Notes: generated from the sequence alone by a model not told the origin. A stretch of 5,952 nucleotides of DNA from an uncultured Burkholderiales bacterium (GCA_903845315.1 CAIMWY010000299.1:1-5952), one strand, 5' to 3'; positions 1 through 5,952 are shown, counted from the stretch's first letter. Numbers and translations: made by a program.

Positions 1-243
1 ATCTTTGGCAGTTCCATGATGATCAAGTTGATGGAGCGCTTCCCCTTCATCATCACCTTGGGTGCCGCGTTGATTGGGTGGGTTGGCGGCGAAACAGTGG
101 CCAGCGACGTGCTCTTGCGAGACTTCGCGAGCGAAAACCATTGGTTCCACATGACCTCAGCTGCTGCGGGCGCTGCCATCGTGCTGCTCTGGGGGCGTTG
201 GATGCAACAAAAAAGCCCTGCCCCTGAGACTGAACAAAACTAA
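1..243 (+). CDS. TerC family integral membrane protein (3' part only)
   Basis: The reading frame is open from the first base, so this is the last 80 residues of a gene whose start lies outside the window. It begins IFGSSMMIKLMERFP, followed by a hydrophobic segment containing GWVGGE and then DVLLRD. A last membrane helix (about residues 54-72) ends in WGRWMQQ, with a short polar tail. The LMERFP...GWVGGE...D pattern is what I recognise from the C-terminus of TerC/YjbE-type membrane proteins (PF03741), associated with tellurite resistance and, in several bacteria, with manganese export or metal insertion into exported proteins. Which of these roles applies cannot be told from this fragment. 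An ATG at position 16 is internal, not the true start. The gene is closed by the terminator directly downstream and is transcriptionally separate from the pilin gene. Confidence 0.8.
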   Translation: MFGSSMMIKLMERFPFIITLGAALIGWVGGETVASDVLLRDFASENHWFHMTSAAAGAAIVLLWGRWMQQKSPAPETEQN

Positions 244-266
244 GCAGGCAGCGCTTTGAAGCACAG

Positions 267-298
267 CGAGCGGTAGATTTACCGCTCGTTTTTTTTTT
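267..298 (+). terminator. Rho-independent terminator after the TerC-family gene
   Basis: A perfect 9-bp stem, CGAGCGGTA (267-275) with TACCGCTCG (280-288), encloses a GATT loop and is followed at once by ten T residues (289-298). It lies 24 nt after the TAA stop of the TerC-family gene, so it isolates that gene from the pilin gene. The T run is only on the plus strand, so it acts in the plus direction. Confidence 0.93.
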
Positions 299-335
299 GA
301 ACTGTAGCAATAGCAATGCTTGATTTGGTGCTGCT

Positions 336-341
336 TAGAAT
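336..341 (+). promoter_or_regulatory. Possible -10 element for the pilin gene
   Basis: TAGAAT (336-341) matches the sigma-70 -10 consensus at five of six positions and sits 43 nt before the pilin ATG, downstream of the previous terminator. I find no convincing -35 hexamer at 16-18 nt spacing. TTGATT (320-325) is only 10 nt upstream, too close to pair with it. I also looked for a sigma-54 GG-N10-GC site, common before pilA genes, and did not find one in 299-383. Treat this as a weak candidate. Confidence 0.25.
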
Positions 342-373
342 GGTCCACGAACCCGTTCATTCGCAGCATTGAC

Positions 374-378
374 AAGGA
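374..378 (+). promoter_or_regulatory. Ribosome binding site deciding the pilin start
   Basis: AAGGA (374-378) lies five nt before the ATG at 384. This supports ATG 384 over the in-frame TTG at 369, which would overlap the site and add five residues to an otherwise ideal short prepilin leader. Confidence 0.7.
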
Positions 379-383
379 CTTGT

Positions 384-887
384 ATGCAACATCGACTCCA
401 AAAAGGCTTCACATTGATCGAGCTGATGATCGTGATCGCCATCATCGGCATCTTGGCTTCGGTGGCCTTGCCGGCCTACCAAGACTATGTGGTGCGCGCC
501 CGCGTGGCCGAAGGTTTTGGTTTGGCAACTGCCGCCAAAACCACGGTGTTGGATGTGGTCAACAGTGGCAACGTGGCTGGGGGTTATCAAGCGGACTATG
601 TGTCTCCTTCTGCCACCAAAAACATTGCCAGCATCGCCATCTCCAAAGACACCGGGGCCATCACCATCACCACCACCCAAGCGGCAGGTGCCGGAACATT
701 TCTCTTGGTGCCCTTCACACAGTCGGGCAACACCGTGTCTGGCTTGCCGTTACCCACAGCAAGCGCCACATCCGTATCTGGCGCTGTGATGTGGCGCTGT
801 CTTGGCAAAGGCGCTGCAACCTTTGCCAGTGTCAGTGTGGGCAACGACGCCTTGGACACCAAGTATTTGCCCAGCGATTGCAAATAA
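384..887 (+). CDS. pilA: Type IV major pilin (PilA-like prepilin)
   Basis: This 167-residue protein is the structural subunit of a type IV pilus, processed at the inner membrane by the prepilin peptidase PilD and assembled into a surface fibre. The leader MQHRLQKG (1-8) ends in the required glycine and the mature protein begins [16 protein letters not shown], with Glu at mature position 5 and Phe at position 1 for N-methylation. The hydrophobic alpha-1 helix runs into the [11 protein letters not shown] segment typical of beta/gammaproteobacterial pilins. Cys139 and Cys166 frame a 26-residue C-terminal loop, the expected disulfide-bonded D-region, and the protein ends Cys-Lys. Length is normal for the family. 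Ser/Thr-rich stretches (residues 74-98 and 125-132) are possible glycosylation regions, relevant because an oligosaccharyltransferase gene follows. It has its own terminator. A minor pilin is possible, but the size and D-loop favour a major pilin. Confidence 0.93.
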   Translation: MQHRLQKGFTLIELMIVIAIIGILASVALPAYQDYVVRARVAEGFGLATAAKTTVLDVVNSGNVAGGYQADYVSPSATKNIASIAISKDTGAITITTTQAAGAGTFLLVPFTQSGNTVSGLPLPTASATSVSGAVMWRCLGKGAATFASVSVGNDALDTKYLPSDCK

Positions 888-908
888 GACTTCATCCATT
901 TCAAACCC

Positions 909-929
909 AGGCGCTTCGGCGCCTTTTTT
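909..929 (+). terminator. Rho-independent terminator after the pilin gene
   Basis: The stem AGGCGC (909-914) and GCGCCT (919-924) encloses a TTCG loop (915-918), an especially stable C(UUCG)G tetraloop. The T run occupies 924-929, its first T also being the last base of the stem. It lies 21 nt after the pilin stop and only 32 nt before the next gene's ATG, so it probably separates strong pilin transcription from weaker expression of the downstream genes. Confidence 0.85.
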
Positions 930-961
930 CATGGACGCTGGCATGTTGGAAAATCAGCCCC

Positions 962-2680
962 ATGTCAACTTCCGCAACGGCCTATCCTCTTTTCATGCGC
1001 AACGCCTTGTTGATGGCCTGCTTGACCTTGCCATGGCTCAATCCATTCACCGCCAGCCCTTCCTCGGCGGTCATGCCTTTGCTCTTGAGTTGGATGTGCG
1101 TGGCGTGCTTGGCTTTGCTGGTATTGGACTTGCCGCAGGTGCGCCAAACCATGTCTTGGCCAGGCATCTTGCTGGTGCTGTGCTTGGCGGGCTGGGTCGT
1201 CTACGCCTTGTGGCGTGTGCCGCCATTTGTGGACCACGCCCTCACGCTGGGCTTGGTCGCTGCCTTGGTCAGCTTGGGCCTGATGGTGCGCGTGGGTTTG
1301 CACGTGGCATGGCTTGGCAACGGCTTGATGTTGTGGGTTGCATGGGCATTGTTGCTGGCGGCGTTGATCAGCAGCGTGCTGGCCGTGTTGCAGTACGTCG
1401 GTTTGGCGCACGCTTTGTCGCCTTGGGTGAACCAACCGGTTCCTGGCGATGCATTCGCCAACTTGCGCCAGCGCAACCAGTTTGCAAGCCTCACCAGCAT
1501 CGGCTTGGTGGCGTGCTTGGCGCTGATGGCTGAGCGGGCCAAGCTGGCGCCTGTGCCATCTCGAAGCTTGGCGTGGTTTTGGTTGGCGCTGAATCTGCTG
1601 GCAGTTGGCGTGGCCTGTTCGGCGTCACGCACGGGCGCCGTGCAATGGGTGCTGGTGGGTGGTTTGGGCGCCTTATGGGCTTGGCGTGATGTCCGGCATT
1701 CAAAACGTCAAGACACGCCTTTGTTGTGGATGGCACTGGCGGCCCCTGTGTTGGTGGCCGTGTGGTCTGTGGTGATGCCTTGGATCGTTGCACAACTGAA
1801 CGGCCACAGCGGCGCCAGCATGATTTTGCGGGTGGTAGGACAAGCCCAAGACTATGGCGTGTGTGGGCGGCGCAGCGTGTTGTGGTCCAACATGTGGAGT
1901 TTGATCGCACAGCACCCTTGGCAAGGCTGGGGATGGGGCGAAACCGACTATGCCCACTTCATGACGCCCTACACAGGCATGCGCTTTTGCGACATGCTCG
2001 ACAACGCCCACAACCTGCCGCTGCACTTGGCGGTCGAATTCGGCTTGCCCTTGGCGCTGGTCTTGCTTGCCGTGGCTGCAGGGTGGCTGTGGCAGCGCCA
2101 ACCGTGGCGCGAGCAAGACGCGTGGCGCAGCATGGCTTGGGGTTTGTTGCTGGTGGTGGGTTTGCACAGCTTGGTGGAATATCCGCTGTGGTACGGCCCG
2201 TTTCAAATGACGGCTGGGTTGGCCCTCGGGCTGGTGTGGTGTCGGCTGCCTAACCAAGCACAAACCTCCCCGCACCCAGACGCGCATTCGCCATCGTCAG
2301 TTTCTCAGGCCTGGGGCATCACGGTGGCTGGCGCTCTCTTTGTGTCTTGTTTGTACGCGGCGTGGGACTTCAACCGTGTGGCACAAATCTATCGTGTCCC
2401 TGCTCAACGAGACGCCCTGTACCAAGACGATCCCATGGCCCACGCCAAAGCTTCTTGGCTATTTCGCAATCAAGCAGAGTTTGCCCAACTCACCACCCAA
2501 TCCGTCAGCGCCGACAATGCGCAGCAAGTGTTCTCACTCGCATCCCGTGTGATGCACTACTCCCCAGAGGACCGAGTGGTTCAGCGCTTGATCGACAGCG
2601 CTAAATTGCTAGACCAAGACGAATTAGCCCAGGCCTTGGCCCAACGTTTGAAAGACGCACGCCACCATGCCCAGCCTTGA
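962..2680 (+). CDS. pglL: PglL/Wzy-type O-oligosaccharyltransferase (pilin glycosylation ligase)
   Basis: This 572-residue inner-membrane protein has about 12-13 hydrophobic helices and belongs to the O-antigen ligase/PglL superfamily, which moves a preassembled glycan from undecaprenyl pyrophosphate to protein Ser/Thr in the periplasm. Family marks in order are RNQFA (171-175), a large periplasmic loop with GWGWGE (322-327) and DNAHNLPLH with His350 as the likely functional histidine, then HSLVEYPLWY (402-411), which is typical of PglL rather than of WaaL. A last membrane helix (about 450-470) is followed by a soluble helical tail of about 100 residues, matching the Wzy C-terminal region of PglL proteins. 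The position right after the pilin gene supports protein, especially pilin, O-glycosylation. The frame is open upstream to 320 across the pilin gene, but that part is not coding. ATG 962 has a weak GGA 11 nt upstream; ATG 995 is an alternative. An O-antigen polymerase/ligase role cannot be excluded. Confidence 0.82.
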   Translation: MSTSATAYPLFMRNALLMACLTLPWLNPFTASPSSAVMPLLLSWMCVACLALLVLDLPQVRQTMSWPGILLVLCLAGWVVYALWRVPPFVDHALTLGLVAALVSLGLMVRVGLHVAWLGNGLMLWVAWALLLAALISSVLAVLQYVGLAHALSPWVNQPVPGDAFANLRQRNQFASLTSIGLVACLALMAERAKLAPVPSRSLAWFWLALNLLAVGVACSASRTGAVQWVLVGGLGALWAWRDVRHSKRQDTPLLWMALAAPVLVAVWSVVMPWIVAQLNGHSGASMILRVVGQAQDYGVCGRRSVLWSNMWSLIAQHPWQGWGWGETDYAHFMTPYTGMRFCDMLDNAHNLPLHLAVEFGLPLALVLLAVAAGWLWQRQPWREQDAWRSMAWGLLLVVGLHSLVEYPLWYGPFQMTAGLALGLVWCRLPNQAQTSPHPDAHSPSSVSQAWGITVAGALFVSCLYAAWDFNRVAQIYRVPAQRDALYQDDPMAHAKASWLFRNQAEFAQLTTQSVSADNAQQVFSLASRVMHYSPEDRVVQRLIDSAKLLDQDELAQALAQRLKDARHHAQP

Positions 2681-3485
2681 ACCAACAAGCGCGCCGATGT
2701 CCAGTGCAGCAACGCTTTGTGCCATTGTGATCACGCGCAATGAGGCGCATAACCTCGACGACTGCCTTGCATCGTTGCAAGGATGGGTCGATGAAATCGT
2801 GGTGGTGGACAGTCACAGCAGCGACGACACCGTGGCCATCGCCCAGCGCCATGGCGCCAAGGTGTCGCAACCCGAGGGGTGGCCAGGATTTGGGCCACAA
2901 AAAAACCGCGCGCTCGACCTTGCCACAAGCGACTGGGTGTTGTCCATTGACGCCGATGAGCGCGTGTCGCCAGCCCTGGCACAAGAGATTCGTCACGCAT
3001 TGTTGTCTGAGCAAGCGAGCGCTGCCTACGAAATACCTCGACTGTCTTGGTACTGCGGCAAATTCATTCGCCATGCAGGTTGGCGGCCTGACCATGTGCT
3101 GCGCTTGTTCCCGCGACTTCATGGGCGGTTTTCTAACGACTTGGTGCATGAGCGCGTGGTGACAGCTTTGCCATGCAAGCAACTCCACAACGATTTGCTG
3201 CACTACAGCTACCGCGACTTCTCGCAAGTCTTGGCCAAGGTCGATGCCTATTCCAGCGCATCCGCCAAGCAGGCCTTGGCGCGTGGCAAGCGCGCCACGG
3301 TCGGCAGCGCCGTCGGACACGGCGCATGGGCATTCTTTCGAACCTATGTACTGCGCGCAGGCTTTTTAGATGGCGGCCACGGCCTTGCCTTGGCCATCTC
3401 TAATGCTGAGACCAGCTATTACAAATACCTCAAAATTTGGGCGCAACAACAGCCTGGCAACAAGACCGATCCCAGCGGCTCTTAA
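2667..3485 (+). CDS. Glycosyltransferase family 2, WaaE/KdtX-like
   Basis: This 272-residue cytoplasmic GT-A fold enzyme transfers a sugar from a nucleotide sugar to a lipid-linked or LPS-core acceptor. The N-terminus has [16 protein letters not shown] (about 19-34) and [13 protein letters not shown] with Asp48 for nucleotide binding. [13 protein letters not shown] (74-86) and the metal-binding D-A-D (Asp95, Asp97) in [10 protein letters not shown] follow. The C-terminal [10 protein letters not shown] and YKYLKIW segments match the WaaE-type beta-glycosyltransferases of lipooligosaccharide cores as I remember them. Its ATG overlaps the end of the oligosaccharyltransferase gene by 14 nt, implying co-transcription and probable translational coupling; ATG 2697 is a plausible alternative start giving 262 residues. 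Neither start has a clear ribosome binding site. The sugar and acceptor are unknown: the enzyme could build the pilin glycan, the LPS core, or both. No terminator follows before the convergent moaC gene. Confidence 0.85.
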   Translation: MPSLEPTSAPMSSAATLCAIVITRNEAHNLDDCLASLQGWVDEIVVVDSHSSDDTVAIAQRHGAKVSQPEGWPGFGPQKNRALDLATSDWVLSIDADERVSPALAQEIRHALLSEQASAAYEIPRLSWYCGKFIRHAGWRPDHVLRLFPRLHGRFSNDLVHERVVTALPCKQLHNDLLHYSYRDFSQVLAKVDAYSSASAKQALARGKRATVGSAVGHGAWAFFRTYVLRAGFLDGGHGLALAISNAETSYYKYLKIWAQQQPGNKTDPSGS

Positions 3486-3958
3486 GTTGCCACATAACTC
3501 CCCGACTTGCCGCCATGCTTTTCTAGCAGTTTTACATCGGTGATGGTCATGCCTCTATCCACGGCTTTGACCATGTCATAGATCGTCAGCAAAGCGATTT
3601 GTACCGCAGTGAGCGCCTCCATCTCCACGCCTGTTTGTCCCACCGTCTCAACCGTGGCGGTGCATTGAATGCTGTAGTTTTGCTCGTCCATCGAGAACGC
3701 CAACGCCACACGCGTCAAAGCGAGTGGGTGACATAAGGGAATCAAGTCGCTGGTTTTTTTGGCCGCTTGTATGCCAGCAATGCGGGCAATGCCCAACACA
3801 TCGCCTTTTTTAGCGTTGCCGCTCTGTACCAGCGCAAACGTGGCAGGCAACATCTGAATGCGGCCACTGGCGACGCCCACCCGACGGGTGTGGGCTTTTT
3901 TGGCCACATCCACCATGTGGGCTTGGCCTTGGGCATCAAAGTGGGTGAGAGTAAACAT
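3482..3958 (-). CDS. moaC: Cyclic pyranopterin monophosphate synthase MoaC
   Basis: MoaC works in the cytoplasm with MoaA in the first step of molybdenum cofactor synthesis, turning the MoaA product 3',8-cyclo-7,8-dihydro-GTP into cyclic pyranopterin monophosphate. Counted from the ATG at 3958 the protein has 158 residues and lines up with the E. coli numbering: Lys51, His77 (in PLCHPL), Glu112 and Glu114 (in VEMEALTA), Asp128 and Lys131 (in IYDMVKAV) and Lys147 are all in place, as are [12 protein letters not shown] and the near-terminal GGKSG. I therefore consider it active. A GTG at 3970 would add four residues but has no ribosome binding site, while ATG 3958 reproduces the family's usual N-terminus ([18 protein letters not shown]). 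It diverges from the M48 protease gene. Other molybdenum cofactor genes are not in the window. Confidence 0.96.
   Translation of the reverse strand: MFTLTHFDAQGQAHMVDVAKKAHTRRVGVASGRIQMLPATFALVQSGNAKKGDVLGIARIAGIQAAKKTSDLIPLCHPLALTRVALAFSMDEQNYSIQCTATVETVGQTGVEMEALTAVQIALLTIYDMVKAVDRGMTITDVKLLEKHGGKSGSYVAT
3875..3901 (+). terminator. Plus-strand terminator-like hairpin inside moaC (antisense)
   Basis: On the plus strand GCCCACCC (3875-3882) pairs with GGTGTGGGC (3887-3895) in an 8-bp GC-rich stem with one bulged T (3889) and a GACG loop, followed by six T (3896-3901). It is shaped like an intrinsic terminator for plus-strand transcripts, which could arrive by read-through from the glycosyltransferase gene. 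It also encodes MoaC residues (the Lys-Lys-Ala-His-Thr-Arg-Arg-Val region), so the T run is the complement of two lysine codons and could be accidental. Confidence 0.45.
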
Positions 3959-3992
3959 GGGCAAATTCACAGCGGGTTAACATGACAAGCGC

Positions 3993-3998
3993 ATCATA
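3993..3998 (-). promoter_or_regulatory. Possible -10 element for moaC
   Basis: Read on the minus strand, TATGAT differs from the TATAAT consensus at one position and lies 34 nt before the moaC ATG, in the short divergent gap with the protease gene. No good -35 hexamer is seen at 16-18 nt spacing. On the plus strand the neighbouring TACGAT (3997-4002) could serve the protease gene, but support is weaker still. Confidence 0.25.
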
Positions 3999-4027
3999 CG
4001 ATCCGCCTGTTTGACCCCTGCGTGCCC

Positions 4028-5626
4028 ATGATTTCATCTATTTGTCATCTCTCATTTTTGCGACACGCATGGCGACGTCTCGGCTTGTTGGGCTTGTGCG
4101 TGAGCTTGGGGTTGCCGCTCAACACCTTGCACGCACAAACACCCGCCGGTCGCTTGCCCAATTTAGGCGACGGTGCTGAATTGCCCTTGGGTGCGGAGCG
4201 CCGTTTGGGCGAGAGCATTGCCCGCGAAATTTACCGCGACCCCGATTACCTCGATGACCCCGTGCTGGGCGACTACTTGCAATCTATTTGGCAAGTTCTG
4301 ATGGTCTCTGCCCGACACCGCGGTGAACTCACCCCCGAGTTGGAGCAGCAATTTGCATGGGAGGTAGCGCTCATACGCGATCGAAGCATCAACGCCTTTG
4401 CCCTGCCTGGCGGCTATTTGGGCGTGCACTTGGGTCTGATTTCTGCTGTGGCCAGTGCCGACGAGTTGGCCTCGGTGCTGGCACACGAACTCAGCCACGT
4501 GACCCAGCGCCACATTGCCCGCATGATTGCGCAGCAAGGCCGTCAAGGGCCGATGGTGGCCGCCGCCATGATCTTGGGCATGTTGGCCGCCAGTCGCAGC
4601 CCCTCGGCCAGCAGCATGAGTGCAGCCAACGCGGTGATGGTGGGCGGTTCGGCAGCGGCCATGCAAAGCCAGTTGAATTTTTCGCGCGACATGGAGCGCG
4701 AGGCCGACCGCATTGGGTATGGCGTGATGACTGAAGCGGGTTTTCAGCCCATGGGTTTTGTCACCATGTTTGAAAAGCTCCAGCAAGCTGCGCGTTTGAA
4801 TGACAACGGCTCATTTCCGTATTTGCGCAGCCACCCCATGACCAACGAGCGCATTGCCGACGCGCAAGCCCGTCAACAGTTGTTGCCCCTGCGGCCTGCG
4901 TTGGCTTTGCGTGCGGTGCACGCCATGATGGCCGTGCGCGCCCAAGTCTTGACGGGCCCAGGGGTTGATGCCCTGCGTGCCATCAGCGCCCAAGGATCTG
5001 CCAGCAACTTAAGCACAGCGCCAGTGGCCAAGCAAGCAGGCGTGTTGTACGGCGCCACGCTGTCTGACATGACGCTGCGCGAGTGGGGCTTGGCTCACCA
5101 GCACTTGGCGCGCTTGCAGGCATTGCCTAACTTAGAAACTTCTGCGGTCTATGCGGCGCGTTTGCTGACGGCCGAACTTTCCCTGGCCATGGGTGACGCC
5201 ACCCAAGCGCTTGCCGTGATGGAGCCCAAAGCCCGGGTGCTGGCTGTGGATGACCGTGCTGGCCACATGTTGTTGGCGCGGTGTCGTTTGGCCAGTCAAC
5301 AAGTAGCGCAAGCCAAGCTGGCCAGCCAAGAACTGATGCAGTGGGTCAACCAGCACCCACGCGATGCCTTGGCCTGGCAATTGCTGTCTTTGGCCTATGA
5401 GCAGCAAGGTGATAACTTGCGTGCCATTCGTGCGCAGGCTGAATCTAGGGCCGTAGAGTTGGATTACCCCGCCGCGGTGGATCGGCTCAAAGCCGCCCAA
5501 GAGTTGGCGCGCAGCATGGTGCGCGAGGGCAACATGGACCGTGGCGGACACATTGAGGCATCGATCATCGATGCACGCTTGCGCGCGTTAGAGAATTTGC
5601 GGCGTGAACAAGCGCTGCAGCGCTGA
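4028..5626 (+). CDS. bepA: Periplasmic M48 family metalloprotease with TPR-like C-terminus (BepA/YfgC type)
   Basis: This 532-residue zinc metalloprotease resembles E. coli BepA, which checks assembly of LptD and BAM-dependent outer-membrane proteins in the periplasm and degrades stalled ones. It starts with a signal peptide: basic HAWRR, a Leu-rich core and probable cleavage after LHA (about residue 36). The M48 catalytic motif HELSH is at 153-157 (zinc ligands His153 and His157, catalytic Glu154). The third ligand is probably Glu223 in MEREADRIG. His269 in the RSHPMTNERIAD segment corresponds to the conserved regulatory histidine of BepA. Residues from about 310 onward are helical with TPR-like repeats, clearest in DALAWQLLSLAYEQQGD. 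It is slightly longer than E. coli BepA (487). A GTG at 4022 would add two residues; no clear ribosome binding site decides the start. The gene end overlaps the convergent membrane-protein gene by 39 nt. Confidence 0.9.
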   Translation: MISSICHLSFLRHAWRRLGLLGLCVSLGLPLNTLHAQTPAGRLPNLGDGAELPLGAERRLGESIAREIYRDPDYLDDPVLGDYLQSIWQVLMVSARHRGELTPELEQQFAWEVALIRDRSINAFALPGGYLGVHLGLISAVASADELASVLAHELSHVTQRHIARMIAQQGRQGPMVAAAMILGMLAASRSPSASSMSAANAVMVGGSAAAMQSQLNFSRDMEREADRIGYGVMTEAGFQPMGFVTMFEKLQQAARLNDNGSFPYLRSHPMTNERIADAQARQQLLPLRPALALRAVHAMMAVRAQVLTGPGVDALRAISAQGSASNLSTAPVAKQAGVLYGATLSDMTLREWGLAHQHLARLQALPNLETSAVYAARLLTAELSLAMGDATQALAVMEPKARVLAVDDRAGHMLLARCRLASQQVAQAKLASQELMQWVNQHPRDALAWQLLSLAYEQQGDNLRAIRAQAESRAVELDYPAAVDRLKAAQELARSMVREGNMDRGGHIEASIIDARLRALENLRREQALQR

Positions 5627-5947
5627 GTCAATCATGATGCCAAACGCTGAGTAAATCAGCGAGCCCAGCAAGGCGGCGCCAAAGCCTTGCACTTGAAAGC
5701 CGTCCAAGATACCTGCTGCAGCCCAAAACATCAGGGCATTGATCACAAACAAAAACAAGCCCAGCGTGAAAAAAGTCACGGGCAGCGTGAGCACTACCAG
5801 AGCAGGACGTACGATCAAGTTGAATAAGCCGATGACAAAGGAGGCGACCATGGCCGCGCCAAAGCCCGTGACCTCCACCCCGTTGTAGATATGGGCCAAG
5901 GCCAGCAGTGCCACTGCGTGGAGTAACCAAGAAAAAATAAGCTTCAT
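5588..5947 (-). CDS. Small membrane protein, phage holin superfamily IV / YvlD family (PF04020)
   Basis: This 119-residue protein has four predicted membrane helices (about 3-20, 31-53, 55-78 and 88-107) and almost no soluble part. GLFNLIVRPALVVLTLPVTF (40-59) with Asn43, Arg47 and Pro48, followed by LGLFLFVINALMF, is the hallmark of the YvlD-like family often labelled 'mycobacterial 4 TMS phage holin, superfamily IV'. The family is widespread on bacterial chromosomes, its function is largely unknown, and the holin label should not be read as a phage remnant. The two halves resemble each other: VEVTGFGAAMVAS (24-36) and FQVQGFGAALLGS (84-96) suggest an internal duplication. The ATG at 5947 is 5 nt from the window edge, so its ribosome binding site and promoter are not visible. 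The last 12 codons and stop overlap the end of the protease gene on the other strand. Confidence 0.85.
   Translation of the reverse strand: MKLIFSWLLHAVALLALAHIYNGVEVTGFGAAMVASFVIGLFNLIVRPALVVLTLPVTFFTLGLFLFVINALMFWAAAGILDGFQVQGFGAALLGSLIYSAFGIMIDSALQRLFTPQIL
5611..5624. repeat. 14-bp perfect palindrome at the convergent gene ends
   Basis: AGCGCTGCAGCGCT is identical to its reverse complement and covers the last codons of the protease gene, ending on the first base of its TGA, inside the 39-nt overlap with the convergent gene. As RNA it can form a 5-bp stem with a TGCA loop on either strand. No T run follows on either side, so it is not a standard terminator. Confidence 0.5.
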
Positions 5948-5952
5948 GTCAG

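Noticed and set aside
299..383. Sigma-54 promoter before the pilin gene
   Set aside because: No GG-N10-GC (-24/-12) arrangement was found in this stretch, although many pilA genes have one.
657..677. Short ATC/ACC trinucleotide run in the pilin gene as a phase-variation repeat
   Set aside because: The units are three bases long and imperfect, so slippage would add or remove Ile/Thr residues rather than switch the gene off. It simply encodes the ITITTT stretch.
320..961. Upstream in-frame extension of the oligosaccharyltransferase reading frame across the whole pilin gene
   Set aside because: The translated stretch is rich in His, Arg, Cys and Trp with no family resemblance, and the pilin frame over the same DNA is unmistakable. 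The first sensible start with a membrane-protein N-terminus is ATG 962.
965..1435. Long minus-strand reading frame opposite the oligosaccharyltransferase gene
   Set aside because: Its product is rich in Gln, His and Arg, as expected from the reverse of Leu/Trp/Ala-rich membrane-protein codons. It has no domain or ribosome binding site.
1700..2287. Second long minus-strand frame in the oligosaccharyltransferase gene
   Set aside because: Same low-complexity antisense composition; a shadow of the coding frame.
2601..3320. 239-codon minus-strand frame opposite the GT2 gene
   Set aside because: No recognisable motif, while the opposite strand encodes clear GT2 motifs including the D-A-D metal site.
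3748..3815. Two further T runs on the plus strand inside moaC as terminators
   Set aside because: They are complements of lysine pairs in conserved MoaC motifs and have no good hairpin directly upstream, unlike the one at 3875-3901.
4163..4786. 207-codon minus-strand frame opposite the protease catalytic domain
   Set aside because: His/Gly/Gln-rich antisense shadow; the plus strand carries HELSH and EREAD motifs.
5588..5947. Prophage remnant suggested by the holin family name
   Set aside because: No other phage gene or attachment site is nearby, and this family is common on bacterial chromosomes without phage context.

Overview
The window looks like chromosome of a betaproteobacterium, most likely Burkholderiales/Comamonadaceae (Limnohabitans/Rhodoferax-like). 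This rests on gene content, moderately high GC coding style and the character of the proteins; it is an inference, since no rRNA or other marker is present. There is no mobile element, CRISPR array, tRNA or rRNA gene.

Layout. (1) 1-243, plus strand: the C-terminal end of a TerC-family membrane protein, cut by the window edge and closed by a strong intrinsic terminator (267-298). (2) 384-3485, plus strand: a type IV pilin (PilA-like), its own terminator with a TTCG loop, then a PglL/Wzy-type O-oligosaccharyltransferase, and overlapping it by 14 nt a GT2 glycosyltransferase of the WaaE type. (3) 3482-3958, minus strand: moaC (molybdenum cofactor synthesis), meeting the GT2 gene tail to tail with stop codons that share bases. 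(4) 4028-5626, plus strand: a periplasmic M48 metalloprotease with TPR-like C-terminus (BepA/YfgC type), diverging from moaC. (5) 5588-5947, minus strand: a small four-helix membrane protein of the 'phage holin superfamily IV'/YvlD family, overlapping the protease gene tail to tail by 39 nt.

How the genes fit together. The pilin, oligosaccharyltransferase and GT2 genes look like a pilin-glycosylation unit: pilin genes followed by a dedicated O-oligosaccharyltransferase are known from Pseudomonas (pilA-tfpO) and Acinetobacter (comP-pglL). The terminator after the pilin would allow abundant pilin and little transferase. The protease is also an envelope protein (outer-membrane quality control in E. 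coli). moaC and the YvlD-like gene are functionally separate neighbours.

I see no wholly new system. The points most worth a second look are the pilin-glycosylation cassette with its likely internal glycosylation sites, a plus-strand terminator-like hairpin lying antisense inside moaC that could stop read-through from the glycosylation operon, and the two convergent gene pairs that overlap at their ends.
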